A stretch of 64,000 nt of DNA from Streptantibioticus cattleyicolor NRRL 8057 = DSM 46488 (GCF_000240165.1 NC_017586.1:1674001-1738000), one strand, 5' to 3'; positions 49,905 through 61,364 are shown, counted from the first letter of the stretch. Made by a program: numbers and translations. Notes: generated by a model from the letters alone, not told the origin.

Positions 49905-50621
49905 GTGGAGAAGACGGAGCGGGACGGGTGGGAGCGGCTGGCGCCGGGGGTCGCCCGGCGCAGGCTGGCGTTCCTGGACGTGACGATCGGGGTGGTGGTC
50001 GGCACCGACGGGGTGCTGCTGATCGACAGCGGCTCGACGGTGCCGGAGGGTGAACGGCTGCGCCGGGAGGTGCGCGATCTGACCGGGCGGGACGTCACCC
50101 ATCTGGCCCTCACCCATGCCCATTTCGACCACGTCCTGGGCGCCTCGGCGTTCCCGGAGGCGGCGGTGTACGGGCAGGCGGGGCTGGCCGGGGTACTGGC
50201 GCGGGGGCGTGCGGAGCTGGGTGAGGACGCGGTGCGGTACGGGGTGGCCGGACCGGAGGCGCGGCGGGCGGTGGACGCGCTGGTGACCCCGGGCCACCCG
50301 GTGGACCGGCGGCACGCGCTGGACCTCGGCGGACGCGAGGCGCTGCTGGTCCACCCCGGCCCCGGCCACACCGGGCACGACCTGGCGGTGGTGGTGCCCG
50401 GCACCCCCGTCGTGGTCTTCTGCGGCGATCTGGTCGAGGAGTCCGGGGAGCCGCAGGCCGGTCCGGACGCGGTGCCCGGGCGGTGGCCGGCGGCGCTCGA
50501 CGCGCTGCTGGAGCTGGGCGGGGAGACCGCGGTGTACGTCCCCGGGCACGGCGCGGTGGTGGACGCGCGGTTCGTCCGGGCCCAGCGGGACGCGCTGGCG
50601 CGCCGCTTCGCGGTGGGGTGA
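49905..50621 (+). CDS. MBL-fold hydrolase
   Basis: A 238-residue metallo-beta-lactamase-fold protein. The metal motif is [10 protein letters not shown], with further His residues in [10 protein letters not shown] and [11 protein letters not shown] at 49905 is preferred because TAGCGT lies seven bases upstream, a leaderless arrangement. The longer frame from 49881 is less likely. The substrate is unknown. Confidence 0.88.
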   Translation: MEKTERDGWERLAPGVARRRLAFLDVTIGVVVGTDGVLLIDSGSTVPEGERLRREVRDLTGRDVTHLALTHAHFDHVLGASAFPEAAVYGQAGLAGVLARGRAELGEDAVRYGVAGPEARRAVDALVTPGHPVDRRHALDLGGREALLVHPGPGHTGHDLAVVVPGTPVVVFCGDLVEESGEPQAGPDAVPGRWPAALDALLELGGETAVYVPGHGAVVDARFVRAQRDALARRFAVG

Positions 50622-50661
50622 GCCGGGGCCGTCCGGCGGGCGGCTCGTTACCATCTGGCCC

Positions 50662-51492
50662 ATGCGCAGCAGGAGTTACGGCCCCGATCTGACCCCGCCC
50701 TGGAAGCGGTCCAAGCCGGCGCCGGAGGTGGCGGCCGAGCCGGACCTGGTGGTGGAGGAGGTCGGAACCGGCTTCTGCGGCGCGGTGGTGCGCTGCGAGA
50801 AGACCGCCGAGGGGGTCACCGTCACGCTGGAGGACCGCTTCGGCAAGCACCGGGTCTTCCCGCTGGTGCCCCGGGGCTTCATGATCGACGGCCAGGTGGT
50901 CACCCTGGTGCGTCCGGCCCCGGCGGGGCGCGCTCCGGCCGGGCCGCGGCTGACCGCCTCCGGCTCGATCGCGGTGCCCGGCGCCCGGGCCCGGGTGGCC
51001 AGGGCGGGGCGCATCTACGTCGAGGGGCGCCACGACGCCGAGCTGGTCGAACGGGTCTGGGGGGACGACCTGCGGATCGAGGGCGTGGTGGTGGAGTACC
51101 TGGAGGGCGTGGACGACCTGCCCGGCATCGTGGCGGAGTTCGCCCCGGGTCCCGACGCCCGCCTCGGCGTCCTCGTCGACCATCTGGTGCCCGGTTCCAA
51201 GGAGTCCCGGATCGCCGAACGCGTCGGCGGCCCCGACGTCCTGGTGGTCGGCCACCCCTTCGTGGACGTCTGGCAGGCGGTCAAGCCGGCCGCCGTGGGC
51301 ATCCCCGCCTGGCCCACCGTGCCGCGCGGCCAGGACTGGAAGACCGGGGTGTGCCGGGCGCTGGGCTGGGAGGAGCACACCGGCGCGGCGTGGCGCCGGA
51401 TCCTGGCGAGCGTACGCAGCTACAAGGACCTGGAGCCGGAGCTGCTGGGCGCGGTGGAGCACCTGATCGACCACGTCACGACGCCCGCCTGA
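50662..51492 (+). CDS. DUF3097 family protein with Toprim-like region
   Basis: A 276-residue protein of the actinobacterial DUF3097 family, function unknown. The C-terminal half reads RIYVEGRHDAELVERVWG and LGVLVDHLVPGSKESRIA. This resembles the VEGxxDA and DxDxxG elements of Toprim proteins such as RNase M5, although the acidic pair is degenerate (VDHLVPG). The ATG at 50662 lies seven bases after TACCAT, a leaderless pattern. It is convergent with hemW with 10 bp between stops. Confidence 0.85.
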   Translation: MRSRSYGPDLTPPWKRSKPAPEVAAEPDLVVEEVGTGFCGAVVRCEKTAEGVTVTLEDRFGKHRVFPLVPRGFMIDGQVVTLVRPAPAGRAPAGPRLTASGSIAVPGARARVARAGRIYVEGRHDAELVERVWGDDLRIEGVVVEYLEGVDDLPGIVAEFAPGPDARLGVLVDHLVPGSKESRIAERVGGPDVLVVGHPFVDVWQAVKPAAVGIPAWPTVPRGQDWKTGVCRALGWEEHTGAAWRRILASVRSYKDLEPELLGAVEHLIDHVTTPA

Positions 51493-51502
51493 GCCGGAGG
51501 GT

Positions 51503-52735
51503 TCAGTCCACCAGGTCCCGTACCACCGCGTCCGCCAGCAGCCGCCCGCGCAGCGTGAGCACGGCGCGGCCGGCCTGGTAGGGGGCGGGCTGGAGGAGTC
51601 CGTCGGCGAGGGCGCGGGCGGCGGCCCGGGCGCCGTCCGGGCGCAGCAGGTCCAGCGGGCAGCCGTCGGCGAGGCGCAGTTCCAGCAGGACGCGCTCGAC
51701 CCGGCGGTCCTCGTCGGTGAGGACCTCGCGGCCGGCCCCGGGGGTACGGCCCTCGGCGAGCGCCTGGGCGTACGCGCCGGGGTGCTTCACGTTCCACCAG
51801 CGCACGCCGCCGACGTGGCTGTGCGCTCCCGGGCCGGCGCCCCACCAGTCGGCGCCGCGCCAGTACAGCTCGTTGTGGCGGCAGCGGCCGGCCTTCGTGG
51901 TGGCCCAGTTGGAGACCTCGTACCAGTGGAATCCGGCGTCGGAGAGGGCCTGTTCGGCGATCAGGTAGCGGTCGGCGTGGACGTCGTCGTCGGTCATCGG
52001 GATCTCGCCGCGCCGGATGCGGTGGGCGAGCCGGGTGCCGTCCTCGACGATGAGGGCGTAGGCGGAGACGTGGTCGGGGCCGGCCCCGATCGCCGCGTCG
52101 AGGGAGGCCCGCCAGTCGTCGTCGCTCTCCCCCGGGGTGCCGTAGATCAGGTCGAGGTTGACGTGGTCGAAGCCGGCCGCGCGGGCCTGCTCGACGCACT
52201 TCTCGGGGCGACCGGGGGTGTGGGTGCGCTCCAGGATCCGCAGCACGTGCTGCCGGGCGCTCTGCATGCCGAACGAGACGCGGGTGAAGCCGGCCGCCCG
52301 CAGCCGTTCCAGGTAGGCCGGGTCCACCGTCTCGGGGTTGGCCTCGGTGGTGACCTCGGCGCCGGGGGCGAGCCCGAACTCGTCCCGGATCGCGGCGAGC
52401 ATCCGGCCCAGGTCCTCGGCGGCCAGCAGCGTCGGGGTGCCGCCGCCCACGAAGACCGTCGCCACCTGCCGCGGGTCGTCCCCGAGCACCTTGCGGGCCA
52501 GCCGGACCTCCTCCACCAGCGTCTCGGCGTAGTTGTCCCGCGAGGCCGGCGCCCCTCCCGAACCGCGCAGCTCGCTCGCCGTGTAGGTGTTGAAGTCGCA
52601 GTACCCGCAGCGGGTGGCGCAGTACGGGACGTGCAGGTAGAAGCCGAGCGGCCGGCCGGCGGCGCCCGCGAGGGCGTGACCGGGCAGCGACCCGTCCGCG
52701 GGCATGGGTTCGCCGTCGGGCAGTACGGAAGGCAT
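51503..52735 (-). CDS. hemW: Radical SAM protein HemW
   Basis: A 410-residue radical SAM enzyme of the HemW/HemN-like family, a haem chaperone. The CxxxCxxC cluster is YCATRCGYCDFN. GGGTPTLL and FGMQS are family motifs. The C-terminal part is the HemN-C domain. ATG at 52735 is preferred because GACAAT lies six bases upstream; an in-frame ATG at 52753 is possible. Confidence 0.94.
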   Translation of the reverse strand: MPSVLPDGEPMPADGSLPGHALAGAAGRPLGFYLHVPYCATRCGYCDFNTYTASELRGSGGAPASRDNYAETLVEEVRLARKVLGDDPRQVATVFVGGGTPTLLAAEDLGRMLAAIRDEFGLAPGAEVTTEANPETVDPAYLERLRAAGFTRVSFGMQSARQHVLRILERTHTPGRPEKCVEQARAAGFDHVNLDLIYGTPGESDDDWRASLDAAIGAGPDHVSAYALIVEDGTRLAHRIRRGEIPMTDDDVHADRYLIAEQALSDAGFHWYEVSNWATTKAGRCRHNELYWRGADWWGAGPGAHSHVGGVRWWNVKHPGAYAQALAEGRTPGAGREVLTDEDRRVERVLLELRLADGCPLDLLRPDGARAAARALADGLLQPAPYQAGRAVLTLRGRLLADAVVRDLVD

Positions 52736-52808
52736 ACCGCCATTGTCCGGCATCGCCCCGGCGTTCCCGCCGCCCCGGCGGACGCGACCCCGGTCACGCC
52801 CGGGGGGA

Positions 52809-52873
52809 CCGCGCTACGCCTCGACCGCCCCCGCGGCCCCCACCTCCCGGGGGACGACCCCCGTACCCCCGCG

Positions 52874-52895
<22 letters not shown>
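52809..52895. repeat. 27-bp direct repeat at the 3' end of the acyl-CoA synthetase gene
   Basis: Copies at 52809-52835 and 52869-52895 are identical over 27 bases and exactly 60 bases apart. They share the core GCGCTACGCCTCGACCGCCC. The second copy encodes the last residues of the synthetase (AGAVEA and stop); the first lies beyond the stop. It looks like a small local duplication. Confidence 0.85.
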
Positions 52896-54751
<1,856 letters not shown>

Positions 54752-54958
54752 GCCAACCTCCGGGCCCGCTGCTGTGCTTGGTGACTCACGAGTAACCTCC
54801 GAGCAGGCATCAGGGTAGACGCCGGACCCCCGGCTTGTAAGGGGCTACGGACCGTTGGTTCGAAGAGTGACCGACGGGATGGCTGCTATGTACAACGAGT
54901 AAGCGGCGCACCAGGTGGGCGCCGGGCCCGCCCGGGAACGTACCCGTCCGGCGGGCGT

Positions 54959-55363
54959 TCAGCCGGTGTGGCCGAGCGGGCTGGCGCCGACCGGCAGCTG
55001 GTGGACCGCGTTCAGCGGGTTGCCGTGCAGCGGCAGGCCGCCGAGGAGTCCGAGCGGTCCCTGTCTGCCGTCCTTGGCCTCCTTCTCGTCGACCGCCTCG
55101 CACAGCGCCGCCACGCCGTCGACGGGCAGGCCGCCGCCGCGGTAGTGGTTGAACACCTTGGGCAGCCGGCCGTGGTGGAGTACGTGGTCGCCGACGAGCG
55201 CGAGGGTGTGGGAGGCGCAGCCCGCGCCCTGGTTGGCGCTCAGGTGCCGGCCGTCGAAGGCGTCGGCCGAGGCGGCCATGGCGGCCGGGCAGGCCGAACC
55301 GAGCGCGACCGCCGAACCGGCTGCGGCCAGCAGCATCCGCCTGGCCATCGCGGAATCACTCAC
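54959..55363 (-). CDS. Small secreted protein of unknown function
   Basis: A 134-residue protein. The signal peptide (about 1-32) reads MARRMLLAAAGSAVALGSACPAAMAAS after the first residues. The mature part has two Cys (GAGCASH; ALCEAV), His/Asn-rich stretches and a Gly/Leu/Pro-rich tail (PLGLLGGLPLHGNPLNAVHQL). I do not recognise a family. GTG at 55363 follows GAAAGGGG; the longer frame adds 42 residues of unlikely sequence. It could be a small cell-surface or spore protein, but this is a guess. Confidence 0.7.
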   Translation of the reverse strand: MSDSAMARRMLLAAAGSAVALGSACPAAMAASADAFDGRHLSANQGAGCASHTLALVGDHVLHHGRLPKVFNHYRGGGLPVDGVAALCEAVDEKEAKDGRQGPLGLLGGLPLHGNPLNAVHQLPVGASPLGHTG

Positions 55364-55443
55364 TGTGCACCCCTTTCCGGCGGCGCACCGGCACCGGTCA
55401 CGACCCTCGTGCCGCGCGAGGACACCGCCATCGTGGGTAACGG

Positions 55444-55483
55444 CCGCGCCGGCCCCGGAGAAACCGGGACCGGCGCGGTTTTT
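55444..55483 (+). terminator. Plus-strand intrinsic terminator without an obvious plus gene
   Basis: CCGCGCCGGCCCCGG (55444-55458), loop AGAAA, CCGGGACCGGCGCGG (55464-55478) with one mismatch, followed by T5 (55479-55483). The T-run is on the plus strand, but neighbouring genes on both sides are on the minus strand. It may end an antisense or small RNA, or act as a secondary lepA terminator. Confidence 0.6.
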
Positions 55484-55536
55484 CGGCAACCACCCGAACG
55501 CGCGGTGCCGTGCGGTGCGGTGATGCTACTTATGCG

Positions 55537-55558
55537 GCGGCTCGGGGGGACGAGCCGC
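55537..55558 (-). terminator. Hairpin at the end of lepA
   Basis: GCGGCTCG-N6-CGAGCCGC lies directly after the lepA stop on the minus strand. It is a perfect 8-bp stem, probably the lepA terminator. Confidence 0.65.
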
Positions 55559-57427
55559 TCACTTGCGGGCCTTGGCGTCGCCCTCGTCGGTGGAGAGCGC
55601 GGCGATGAAGGCCTCCTGCGGCACCTCCACGTTGCCCACCATCTTCATCCGCTTCTTGCCTTCCTTCTGCTTCTCCAGCAGCTTGCGCTTACGCGAGATG
55701 TCACCGCCGTAGCACTTGGCGAGGACGTCCTTGCGGATGGCGCGGACGGTCTCCCGGGCGATGACCCGGCTGCCGATGGCGGCCTGGATCGGCACCTCGA
55801 ACTGCTGCCGCGGGATGAGTTCGCGCAGCTTGCCGGCCATCCGCACGCCGTACGCGTACGCCTTGTCCTTGTGCAGGATCGCGGAGAAGGCGTCCACCTT
55901 GTCGCCGTGCAGCAGGATGTCGACCTTGACCAGGTCGGAGATCTGCTCGCCGGTGGGCTCGTAGTCCAGCGAGGCGTAGCCGCGGGTCTTCGACTTGAGC
56001 TGGTCGAAGAAGTCGAAGACGATCTCGGCGAGCGGCAGGGTGTAGCGCAGCTCCACCCGGTCCTCGGAGAGGTAGTCCATGCCCAGCAGGCTGCCGCGCC
56101 GGGACTGGCACAGCTCCATGATGGCGCCGACGAACTCGCTGGGCGCCAGCACGGTGGCGCGCACCACCGGCTCGTAGACCTCGTCGATCTTGCCGACCGG
56201 GAACTCGCTGGGGTTGGTCACCGTGTGCTCGCTGCCGTCCTCCATGATCACGCGGTAGACCACGTTGGGGGCGGTGGCGATCAGGTCGAGGCCGAACTCG
56301 CGCTCCAGCCGCTCGCGGATCACGTCGAGGTGGAGCAGGCCGAGGAAGCCGACGCGGAAGCCGAAGCCCAGGGCGGCGGAGGTCTCCGGCTCGTAGACCA
56401 GGGCGGCGTCGTTGAGCTGGAGCTTGTCCAGCGCGTCGCGCAGCTCGGGGTAGTCCGAGCCGTCCAGCGGGTAGAGCCCGGAGAAGACCATCGGCTTGGG
56501 GTCCTTGTAACCGCCGAGCGCTTCGGTCGCCCCCTTGTGGAGCCGGGTGACGGTGTCGCCCACCTTCGACTGGCGGACGTCCTTGACGCCGGTGATCAGG
56601 TAGCCCACCTCGCCGACGCCGAGGCCGTCGGCGGCGGTCATCTCCGGCGAGGAGACGCCGATCTCCAGCAGCTCGTGGGCGGCGCCGGTGGACATCATCT
56701 GGATGCGCTCGCGCTTGGAGAGCCGGCCGTCGACGACCTTCACGTAGGTGACGACGCCGCGGTAGGAGTCGTAGACCGAGTCGAAGATCATCGCGCGGGC
56801 CGGGGCGTCGGCCACGCCGACCGGCGCCGGGACCTCGGCCACCACCTTGTCCAGCAGCTCGGCCACGCCCTCGCCGGTCTTGGCGCTCACCTTGAGCACC
56901 TCGGAGGGGTCGCAGCCGATGATGTGCGCCAGTTCGGCGGCGTACTTCTCCGGCTGGGCGGCGGGCAGGTCGATCTTGTTGAGCACCGGGATGATCGTGA
57001 GGTCGTTCTCCAGCGCCAGGTAGAGGTTGGCGAGGGTCTGCGCCTCGATGCCCTGGGCGGCGTCGACCAGGAGGATGGTGCCCTCGCAGGCGGCGAGGGA
57101 ACGGGAGACCTCGTAGGTGAAGTCGACGTGGCCCGGGGTGTCGATCATGTTGAGGACGTGGGTCGTCCCCTTGCCCTCGCCGCTGGTGGGCGCCCAGGGC
57201 AGCCGGACCGCCTGCGACTTGATCGTGATGCCGCGCTCACGCTCGATGTCCATGCGGTCCAGGTACTGGGCGCGCATCTGGCGCTGCTCGACGACGCCGG
57301 TGAGCTGGAGCATCCGGTCGGCGAGTGTCGACTTGCCGTGGTCGATGTGCGCGATGATGCAGAAGTTGCGGATCAGCGCCGGGTCGGTACGGCTCGGCTC
57401 CGGCACGTGGGATGGGGTCGCGGGCAC
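55559..57427 (-). CDS. lepA: Elongation factor 4 (back-translocating GTPase LepA)
   Basis: A 622-residue translational GTPase. G1 is [15 protein letters not shown]3 is DTPGHVDF, G4 is NKIDLP. Domains II, III, V and the unique C-terminal domain follow ([23 protein letters not shown] near the end; [12 protein letters not shown] is typical). GTG at 57427 follows AGGA by six bases. Divergent from rpsT. Confidence 0.97.
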   Translation of the reverse strand: MPATPSHVPEPSRTDPALIRNFCIIAHIDHGKSTLADRMLQLTGVVEQRQMRAQYLDRMDIERERGITIKSQAVRLPWAPTSGEGKGTTHVLNMIDTPGHVDFTYEVSRSLAACEGTILLVDAAQGIEAQTLANLYLALENDLTIIPVLNKIDLPAAQPEKYAAELAHIIGCDPSEVLKVSAKTGEGVAELLDKVVAEVPAPVGVADAPARAMIFDSVYDSYRGVVTYVKVVDGRLSKRERIQMMSTGAAHELLEIGVSSPEMTAADGLGVGEVGYLITGVKDVRQSKVGDTVTRLHKGATEALGGYKDPKPMVFSGLYPLDGSDYPELRDALDKLQLNDAALVYEPETSAALGFGFRVGFLGLLHLDVIRERLEREFGLDLIATAPNVVYRVIMEDGSEHTVTNPSEFPVGKIDEVYEPVVRATVLAPSEFVGAIMELCQSRRGSLLGMDYLSEDRVELRYTLPLAEIVFDFFDQLKSKTRGYASLDYEPTGEQISDLVKVDILLHGDKVDAFSAILHKDKAYAYGVRMAGKLRELIPRQQFEVPIQAAIGSRVIARETVRAIRKDVLAKCYGGDISRKRKLLEKQKEGKKRMKMVGNVEVPQEAFIAALSTDEGDAKARK

Positions 57428-57528
57428 GCAGGGTCCTGTTTCTTGCCGACGCCTGGTGAGGGCGCCTGGGGCCTTGTCGGATCGATACGTAGCCTCCATA
57501 GTCCCACGACCGCGCGGCGGCGAGCGGT

Positions 57529-57558
57529 TTGGGAGCGTCATCGGCTCCCTGGTAACCT
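57529..57558 (+). promoter_or_regulatory. Candidate rpsT promoter
   Basis: TTGGGA (57529-57534), an 18-bp spacer and TAACCT (57553-57558) resemble a sigma-70-type promoter about 155 bases upstream of rpsT. The 285-bp gap also holds the lepA promoter on the other strand, which I could not place. Confidence 0.4.
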
Positions 57559-57712
57559 GGGGCGCTGTGTCTCGTGGCCCTCTCACCCGAGACCGCCAGG
57601 CCGTCCGCCGCTCGGCGTTCCCGGTTCCTCCCGCTCCGCGGTTGGTCCCGTCGACGTCATGCGACGGGTACGGCCGACACCCGTACCAGTCAAAACCTGA
57701 AGAGGCTTCTTC

Positions 57713-57979
57713 GTGGCGAACATCAAGTCCCAGATCAAGCGCAACAAGACCAACGAGAAGGCGCGGCTGCGCAACAAGGCCGTCAAGTCCGAGCTGAAGA
57801 CCGCCATCCGCCGCACCCGCGAGGCCGTCGAGGCCGGCAACGCCGAGAAGGCCACCGAGGCCGCCCGCGCCGCGGCGCGCAAGCTCGACAAGGCCGTCAG
57901 CAAGGGCGTCATCCACAAGAACCAGGCCGCCAACAAGAAGTCGGCGCTGGCCTCCTCGGTCGCCTCCCTCAAGGGCTGA
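57713..57979 (+). CDS. rpsT: 30S ribosomal protein S20
   Basis: An 88-residue ribosomal protein binding 16S rRNA. It begins [20 protein letters not shown] and is Lys/Arg/Ala-rich throughout with the pattern [26 protein letters not shown] (in part). GTG at 57713 follows GAAGAGG. Confidence 0.98.
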   Translation: MANIKSQIKRNKTNEKARLRNKAVKSELKTAIRRTREAVEAGNAEKATEAARAAARKLDKAVSKGVIHKNQAANKKSALASSVASLKG

Positions 57980-58234
57980 CCACCGCTTCCGCACCGGGCC
58001 GACCGGTCCTGCCGAGCCGCTCGCGGGTTGACCCCCGCGCCCGGCCCCGGCGCTGACCGGATCCGGCCCCAGGGAGTCCACGGTCTCGGGCGCCGCCGCC
58101 TCGGCGGTACGACGCCCGGCGCTTGAACTTCCGCCGGGAAGGACCCAGCGGTCCCTCTCACCCGCTCCGCCCCGGCACCCTTTCCGCGCCGCACGCGTTC
58201 GCGTTCGCCACGCGGGTGCGGCGCCCAGCCTCAC
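57980..58234. other. Intergenic region downstream of rpsT, no gene seen
   Basis: GC-rich stretch after rpsT. Frames through it give low-complexity Arg/Pro peptides only. Together with the hairpin at 58235-58286 it makes a 322-base gap between convergent genes. Confidence 0.5.
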
Positions 58235-58286
58235 CGAAGACCCCGGTCCCCCGCCGTTTCCCCCGGCGCGGGAGCCGGGGTCTTCG
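58235..58286. terminator. Long hairpin between rpsT and the oxidoreductase
   Basis: CGAAGACCCCGG (58235-58246) and CCGGGGTCTTCG (58275-58286) are perfect 12-bp arms, with further inner pairing (TCCC/GGGA and CCGCCG/CGGC parts). It lies between convergent genes and probably terminates both. Confidence 0.8.
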
Positions 58287-58301
58287 GCGTTCCCGGACGT
58301 T

Positions 58302-59261
58302 TCAGGAGCGGTCGAGGAGCAGCACGAGCTTGCCCCGGGCCCGGCCGCCGAGGCTGGTCTCCGCCGCCGTGCGCCAGTCCGCCAGGGGGAAGACGCGGGC
58401 CACGGGTATGGAGAACCGGCCCTCGGCGGCGCGCTGGGCGAACTCGCCGAGCACGTCGTAGCGGAGCGCCTTGGACGCGTCCTCGTCGAAGGAGGTACGG
58501 ACCCCGAGCCCGACGCCGTCGGGGTCGCTGACGGTGAGCACCCGTCGGGGGTCGCCGTCCGCGACGCGCACGAGGGCGGGGAGTACGCCGCCGGGCGGCG
58601 CGGTGTCCAGGACGAGGTCCACCGGTCCGCCGGCCGCCGCCGTGACCCGTTCGGCCATCCCGTCGCCGTACGAGGTCACCGTCGCGCCCAGCGCGCGCAG
58701 GCGTTCGGCGTAGGTGGGGCCGGCGGCGGCGATCACCCGTGCGCCCCGGTCCAGGGCTATCTGCACGGCCGCGAAGCCGATCATGGTCCCGGCGCCGTGG
58801 ACCAGCAGGGTGCGGCCCGCGGTGACGGCGAGTTGTTCCAGGCTGCGGTAGGCCGTCTCGACCGCCATCGGCAGCGCGGCGGCCTGGACGAGATCGAGCC
58901 CTTCGGGCACGTGGGCCCAGTGCGTCAGGACCGCGAAGTCCGCCGCGCCGGCGCTGTGGCCGCCGGCGTAGTCGGCCGCGCCCAGGACGGTGTCGCCGAC
59001 GGCGACGCCGGTGACGCCCGCGCCGACCGCGTCGACGGTCCCGGAGACCTCCAGGCCGATGCCGCGCGGGAGTTGACCGGTGAACAGGCCGCGGCACAGC
59101 GCCCAGTCGGCCGGGTTGAGCCCGCAGGCGTGGACGGCCACGCGGATCTCGCCGGGGCCGGGGACCGGTACGTCGGCCCGTTCCAGCCGGAGCACGTCGG
59201 TGGCTTCGCCGTACTCGTGGAAGCGGATGGCGTTCATGGTGGGGGGTGTTGGTTGGTTCAT
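58302..59261 (-). CDS. NADP-dependent quinone-oxidoreductase-like protein
   Basis: A 319-residue medium-chain dehydrogenase/reductase of the zinc-free QOR group. [19 protein letters not shown] is a typical start (in part), [12 protein letters not shown] is the GroES-like core, and [25 protein letters not shown] is the Rossmann part ([16 protein letters not shown]). ATG at 59261 follows GGAG by six bases. It is divergent from a TetR regulator with three shared operators. The substrate is unknown. Confidence 0.92.
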   Translation of the reverse strand: MNQPTPPTMNAIRFHEYGEATDVLRLERADVPVPGPGEIRVAVHACGLNPADWALCRGLFTGQLPRGIGLEVSGTVDAVGAGVTGVAVGDTVLGAADYAGGHSAGAADFAVLTHWAHVPEGLDLVQAAALPMAVETAYRSLEQLAVTAGRTLLVHGAGTMIGFAAVQIALDRGARVIAAAGPTYAERLRALGATVTSYGDGMAERVTAAAGGPVDLVLDTAPPGGVLPALVRVADGDPRRVLTVSDPDGVGLGVRTSFDEDASKALRYDVLGEFAQRAAEGRFSIPVARVFPLADWRTAAETSLGGRARGKLVLLLDRS

Positions 59262-59309
59262 GGTCTTCTCCGGAGGAAACGGCCGAGCCGGATGGGCGAC
59301 GGAACGTAA

Positions 59310-59405
59310 CGACAGAGACTGTCGCAACGAGGTGACCCGGCGACCGTAACACGTAGCGTCAGACCCTGTCGCTACCTTGGGGCCTTGTGACGTCAGGTGC
59401 TGTCA
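59310..59405. promoter_or_regulatory. Three TetR-type operators in a divergent promoter region
   Basis: Three 15-bp dyads: CGACAGAGACTGTCG (59310-59324), CGTCAGACCCTGTCG (59357-59371) and CGTCAGGTGCTGTCA (59391-59405). All fit CGWCAG-N3-CTGTCR. The third ends nine bases before the tetR -10 TATAGT (59415-59420), which is six bases before its ATG. The sites would let the TetR protein control both its own gene and the oxidoreductase. Confidence 0.85.
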
Positions 59406-59426
59406 CTACGGGCCTATAGTGGGGAC

Positions 59427-60020
59427 ATGCCACGTGACGGACGGCCGGCGCGCCTGCGCCTCCAGAAAGCAGCCGCCGAACTCTTCGGGGAGCACGGCTT
59501 CGACCGGGTCACGACGGCCGAGATCGCGGCCCGGGCGGGCGTCACCGAGCGCACCTTCTACCGGCACTACGCCGACAAGCGCGAGGTGTTCTTCGCGAGC
59601 GAGGCCGACCTGCGGGACGCCCTGGTCGCCGGGGTGGCCGACGCGCCCGAGGAGTTGGAGCCGCTGCCGGCCCTGCTGTGGGCCTTCCGCACGGTGGTGC
59701 CGGTCATGGAGGAGAACCGCCCGCTGGTCGAGCCGATGCGACGCGTCATCGCCGACACCCCCGCGCTCCGCGAACGCCACCAGGCGAAGACGGCCGCCCT
59801 CACCGACGCGCTGGCGACCGCGCTGCACGGCCGGGGCGTCGCCGGACCCACGGCGTCACTGGCCGCCCGGGTCGCCATGGCCGCCATGAGCCACGCCGCC
59901 GCCGTCTGGTTCGTCAACCCTGGCCACGACCTCGACCGGCTGCTGCGCGACACCTTCGCCGACGTCCACGCCCTCACCGCCGCCCTGGCCGCCTCCGACG
60001 CGGAGGCGGCGCGGCGGTGA
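59427..60020 (+). CDS. TetR/AcrR-family repressor
   Basis: A 197-residue regulator. The HTH region contains AAAELFGEHGFDRVTTAEIAARAGVTERTFYRHYADKREV (in short: TTAEIAARAGVTERTFYRHY). The C-terminal domain is helical. ATG at 59427 is preferred because TATAGT lies six bases upstream, a leaderless arrangement; an upstream in-frame start would put the promoter inside the gene. Three dyads in the divergent gap are its likely targets. Confidence 0.92.
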   Translation: MPRDGRPARLRLQKAAAELFGEHGFDRVTTAEIAARAGVTERTFYRHYADKREVFFASEADLRDALVAGVADAPEELEPLPALLWAFRTVVPVMEENRPLVEPMRRVIADTPALRERHQAKTAALTDALATALHGRGVAGPTASLAARVAMAAMSHAAAVWFVNPGHDLDRLLRDTFADVHALTAALAASDAEAARR

Positions 60021-60054
60021 CGCCGACGGTGCCGTGCCGGAGCCGGCGGGAGCG

Positions 60055-61044
60055 CTACCCGCGGCGGGAGCGGGCGGCGCGGGAGATGGTGACCACGGCC
60101 TTCTCCAGGGCGTAGGCGGGGTCGGCCCCGGCGCCCTTGACCGCGGCGTCGGCCTCGGCGACCGCGCGCAGCGCCATGGCGACCCCGTCCCCGGACCAGC
60201 CGCGCATCTGCTGCCGTACCCGGTCGATCTTCCAGGGCGGCATGCCGAGTTCGCGGGCGAGATCGCCGGGGCGGGCGCCGCGCGGGGCGGTGGCGAGCTT
60301 ACCGATGGCGCGGACGCCGGAGGCCAGCGCGAAGGTGATGCCGGGCAGCGGCTGGCCGACCGCCAGCGCCCAGCGCAGCCGCTCCAGCGCCTCGGCGGTG
60401 CGTCCGGTGACCGCGAGGTCGGCCACCTCGAAGCCGGTGGCCTCGGCGCGGCCGGTGTAGTAACGGGCGACCACGGCCGCGTCGACGGTGCCCTCGACGT
60501 CGGCGCCGAGCTGGGCGCAGGCGGAGGCCAGCTCCCGCAGGTCGCTGCCGATCGCGTCCACCAGCGCCTGGCACGCCTCGGGGGTCGCCGAACGCCCGGC
60601 GGTACGGAACTCGGCGCGCACGAACGCCAGCCGGTCGGCGGGCTTGGTCAGCTTCGCGCAGGCGACCTCGCGGGCGCGGGCCTTGCGGGCGGCGTCGAGC
60701 AGCCCCTTGCCCTTGGCGCCGCCGGCGTGCAGCAGGACGAGGGTGATCTCCTCCGCGGGGGCGTCGAGGTAGCCCTTGACGTCCTTGACGGTGTCCGCCG
60801 ACAGGTCGTGCGCGTTGCGGACGACGACGACCTTGCGTTCGGCGAAGAGCGAGGGGCTGACCAACTCGGCGAGCGTGCCGGGCTGGAGGGCGTCCGGGGT
60901 CAGGTCGCGCACGTCGGTGTCGGGGTCGGCCGCGCGGGCGGCGGCCACCACCTCGGCGACCGCGCGGTCGAGCAGCAGGTCCTCCTGGCCCACGGCCAGG
61001 GTGACCGGGGCCAGCACGTCGTCGGTCGAGCTCTTCTTCGCCAT
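60055..61044 (-). CDS. holA: DNA polymerase III subunit delta
   Basis: A 329-residue clamp-loader subunit that opens the beta clamp. The N-terminal AAA+-like domain has no functional Walker A; conserved pieces are GQEDLLLDRAV, LFAERKVVVVRNAH and GSDLRELASACAQL. The C-terminal helical domain includes GRTAEALERLRWAL and LGMPPWKIDRVRQQMRGW. ATG at 61044 is preferred over the much longer frame. Confidence 0.94.
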   Translation of the reverse strand: MAKKSSTDDVLAPVTLAVGQEDLLLDRAVAEVVAAARAADPDTDVRDLTPDALQPGTLAELVSPSLFAERKVVVVRNAHDLSADTVKDVKGYLDAPAEEITLVLLHAGGAKGKGLLDAARKARAREVACAKLTKPADRLAFVRAEFRTAGRSATPEACQALVDAIGSDLRELASACAQLGADVEGTVDAAVVARYYTGRAEATGFEVADLAVTGRTAEALERLRWALAVGQPLPGITFALASGVRAIGKLATAPRGARPGDLARELGMPPWKIDRVRQQMRGWSGDGVAMALRAVAEADAAVKGAGADPAYALEKAVVTISRAARSRRG

Positions 61045-61118
61045 CGCGCTCCAGCATCCCACGCCCCACCGACATCCCCCCGAACGGCCTGGTCGGCGGC
61101 TGTGCAGAATGTGTGTTC

Positions 61119-61364
61119 GTGAGCAATGTTCGACATGTATTGGTGCTTCCCGACCGCGACGCGGCCCACGAGGCGGCCGAGGAAGCCGTCTCCCGCTTCG
61201 GCCTGGACGACGACCCCGACATCGTGCGCGAGGCACTGGCCGGCGAGGACGACGCCGAGGACGCCCAGTGGCTGGTGGTGATCGAGGACGAGCCGGGCGA
61301 ACTCGACCCCGCGGAGCTGGAGTCGCTGGCCGAGGAGTACGACGGCTGGCGCGAGGAGGAGTGA
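61119..61364 (+). CDS. Small acidic protein, unknown function
   Basis: An 81-residue protein, about a third Asp/Glu. It begins SNVRHVLVLPDRDAAHEAAEEAV and ends LAEEYDGWREEE. GTG at 61119 is preferred; GTG at 61113 is an alternative. CAGAAT eight bases upstream may be a -10 for a leaderless message. It is divergent from holA and lies directly before the MITE-like element. I recognise no domain. Confidence 0.75.
   Translation: MSNVRHVLVLPDRDAAHEAAEEAVSRFGLDDDPDIVREALAGEDDAEDAQWLVVIEDEPGELDPAELESLAEEYDGWREEE

Noticed and set aside
54865-54905. tRNA-like GGTTCGAA segment
   Set aside because: It resembles a T-loop, but no 5-bp T-stem, acceptor stem or anticodon arm can be paired around it.
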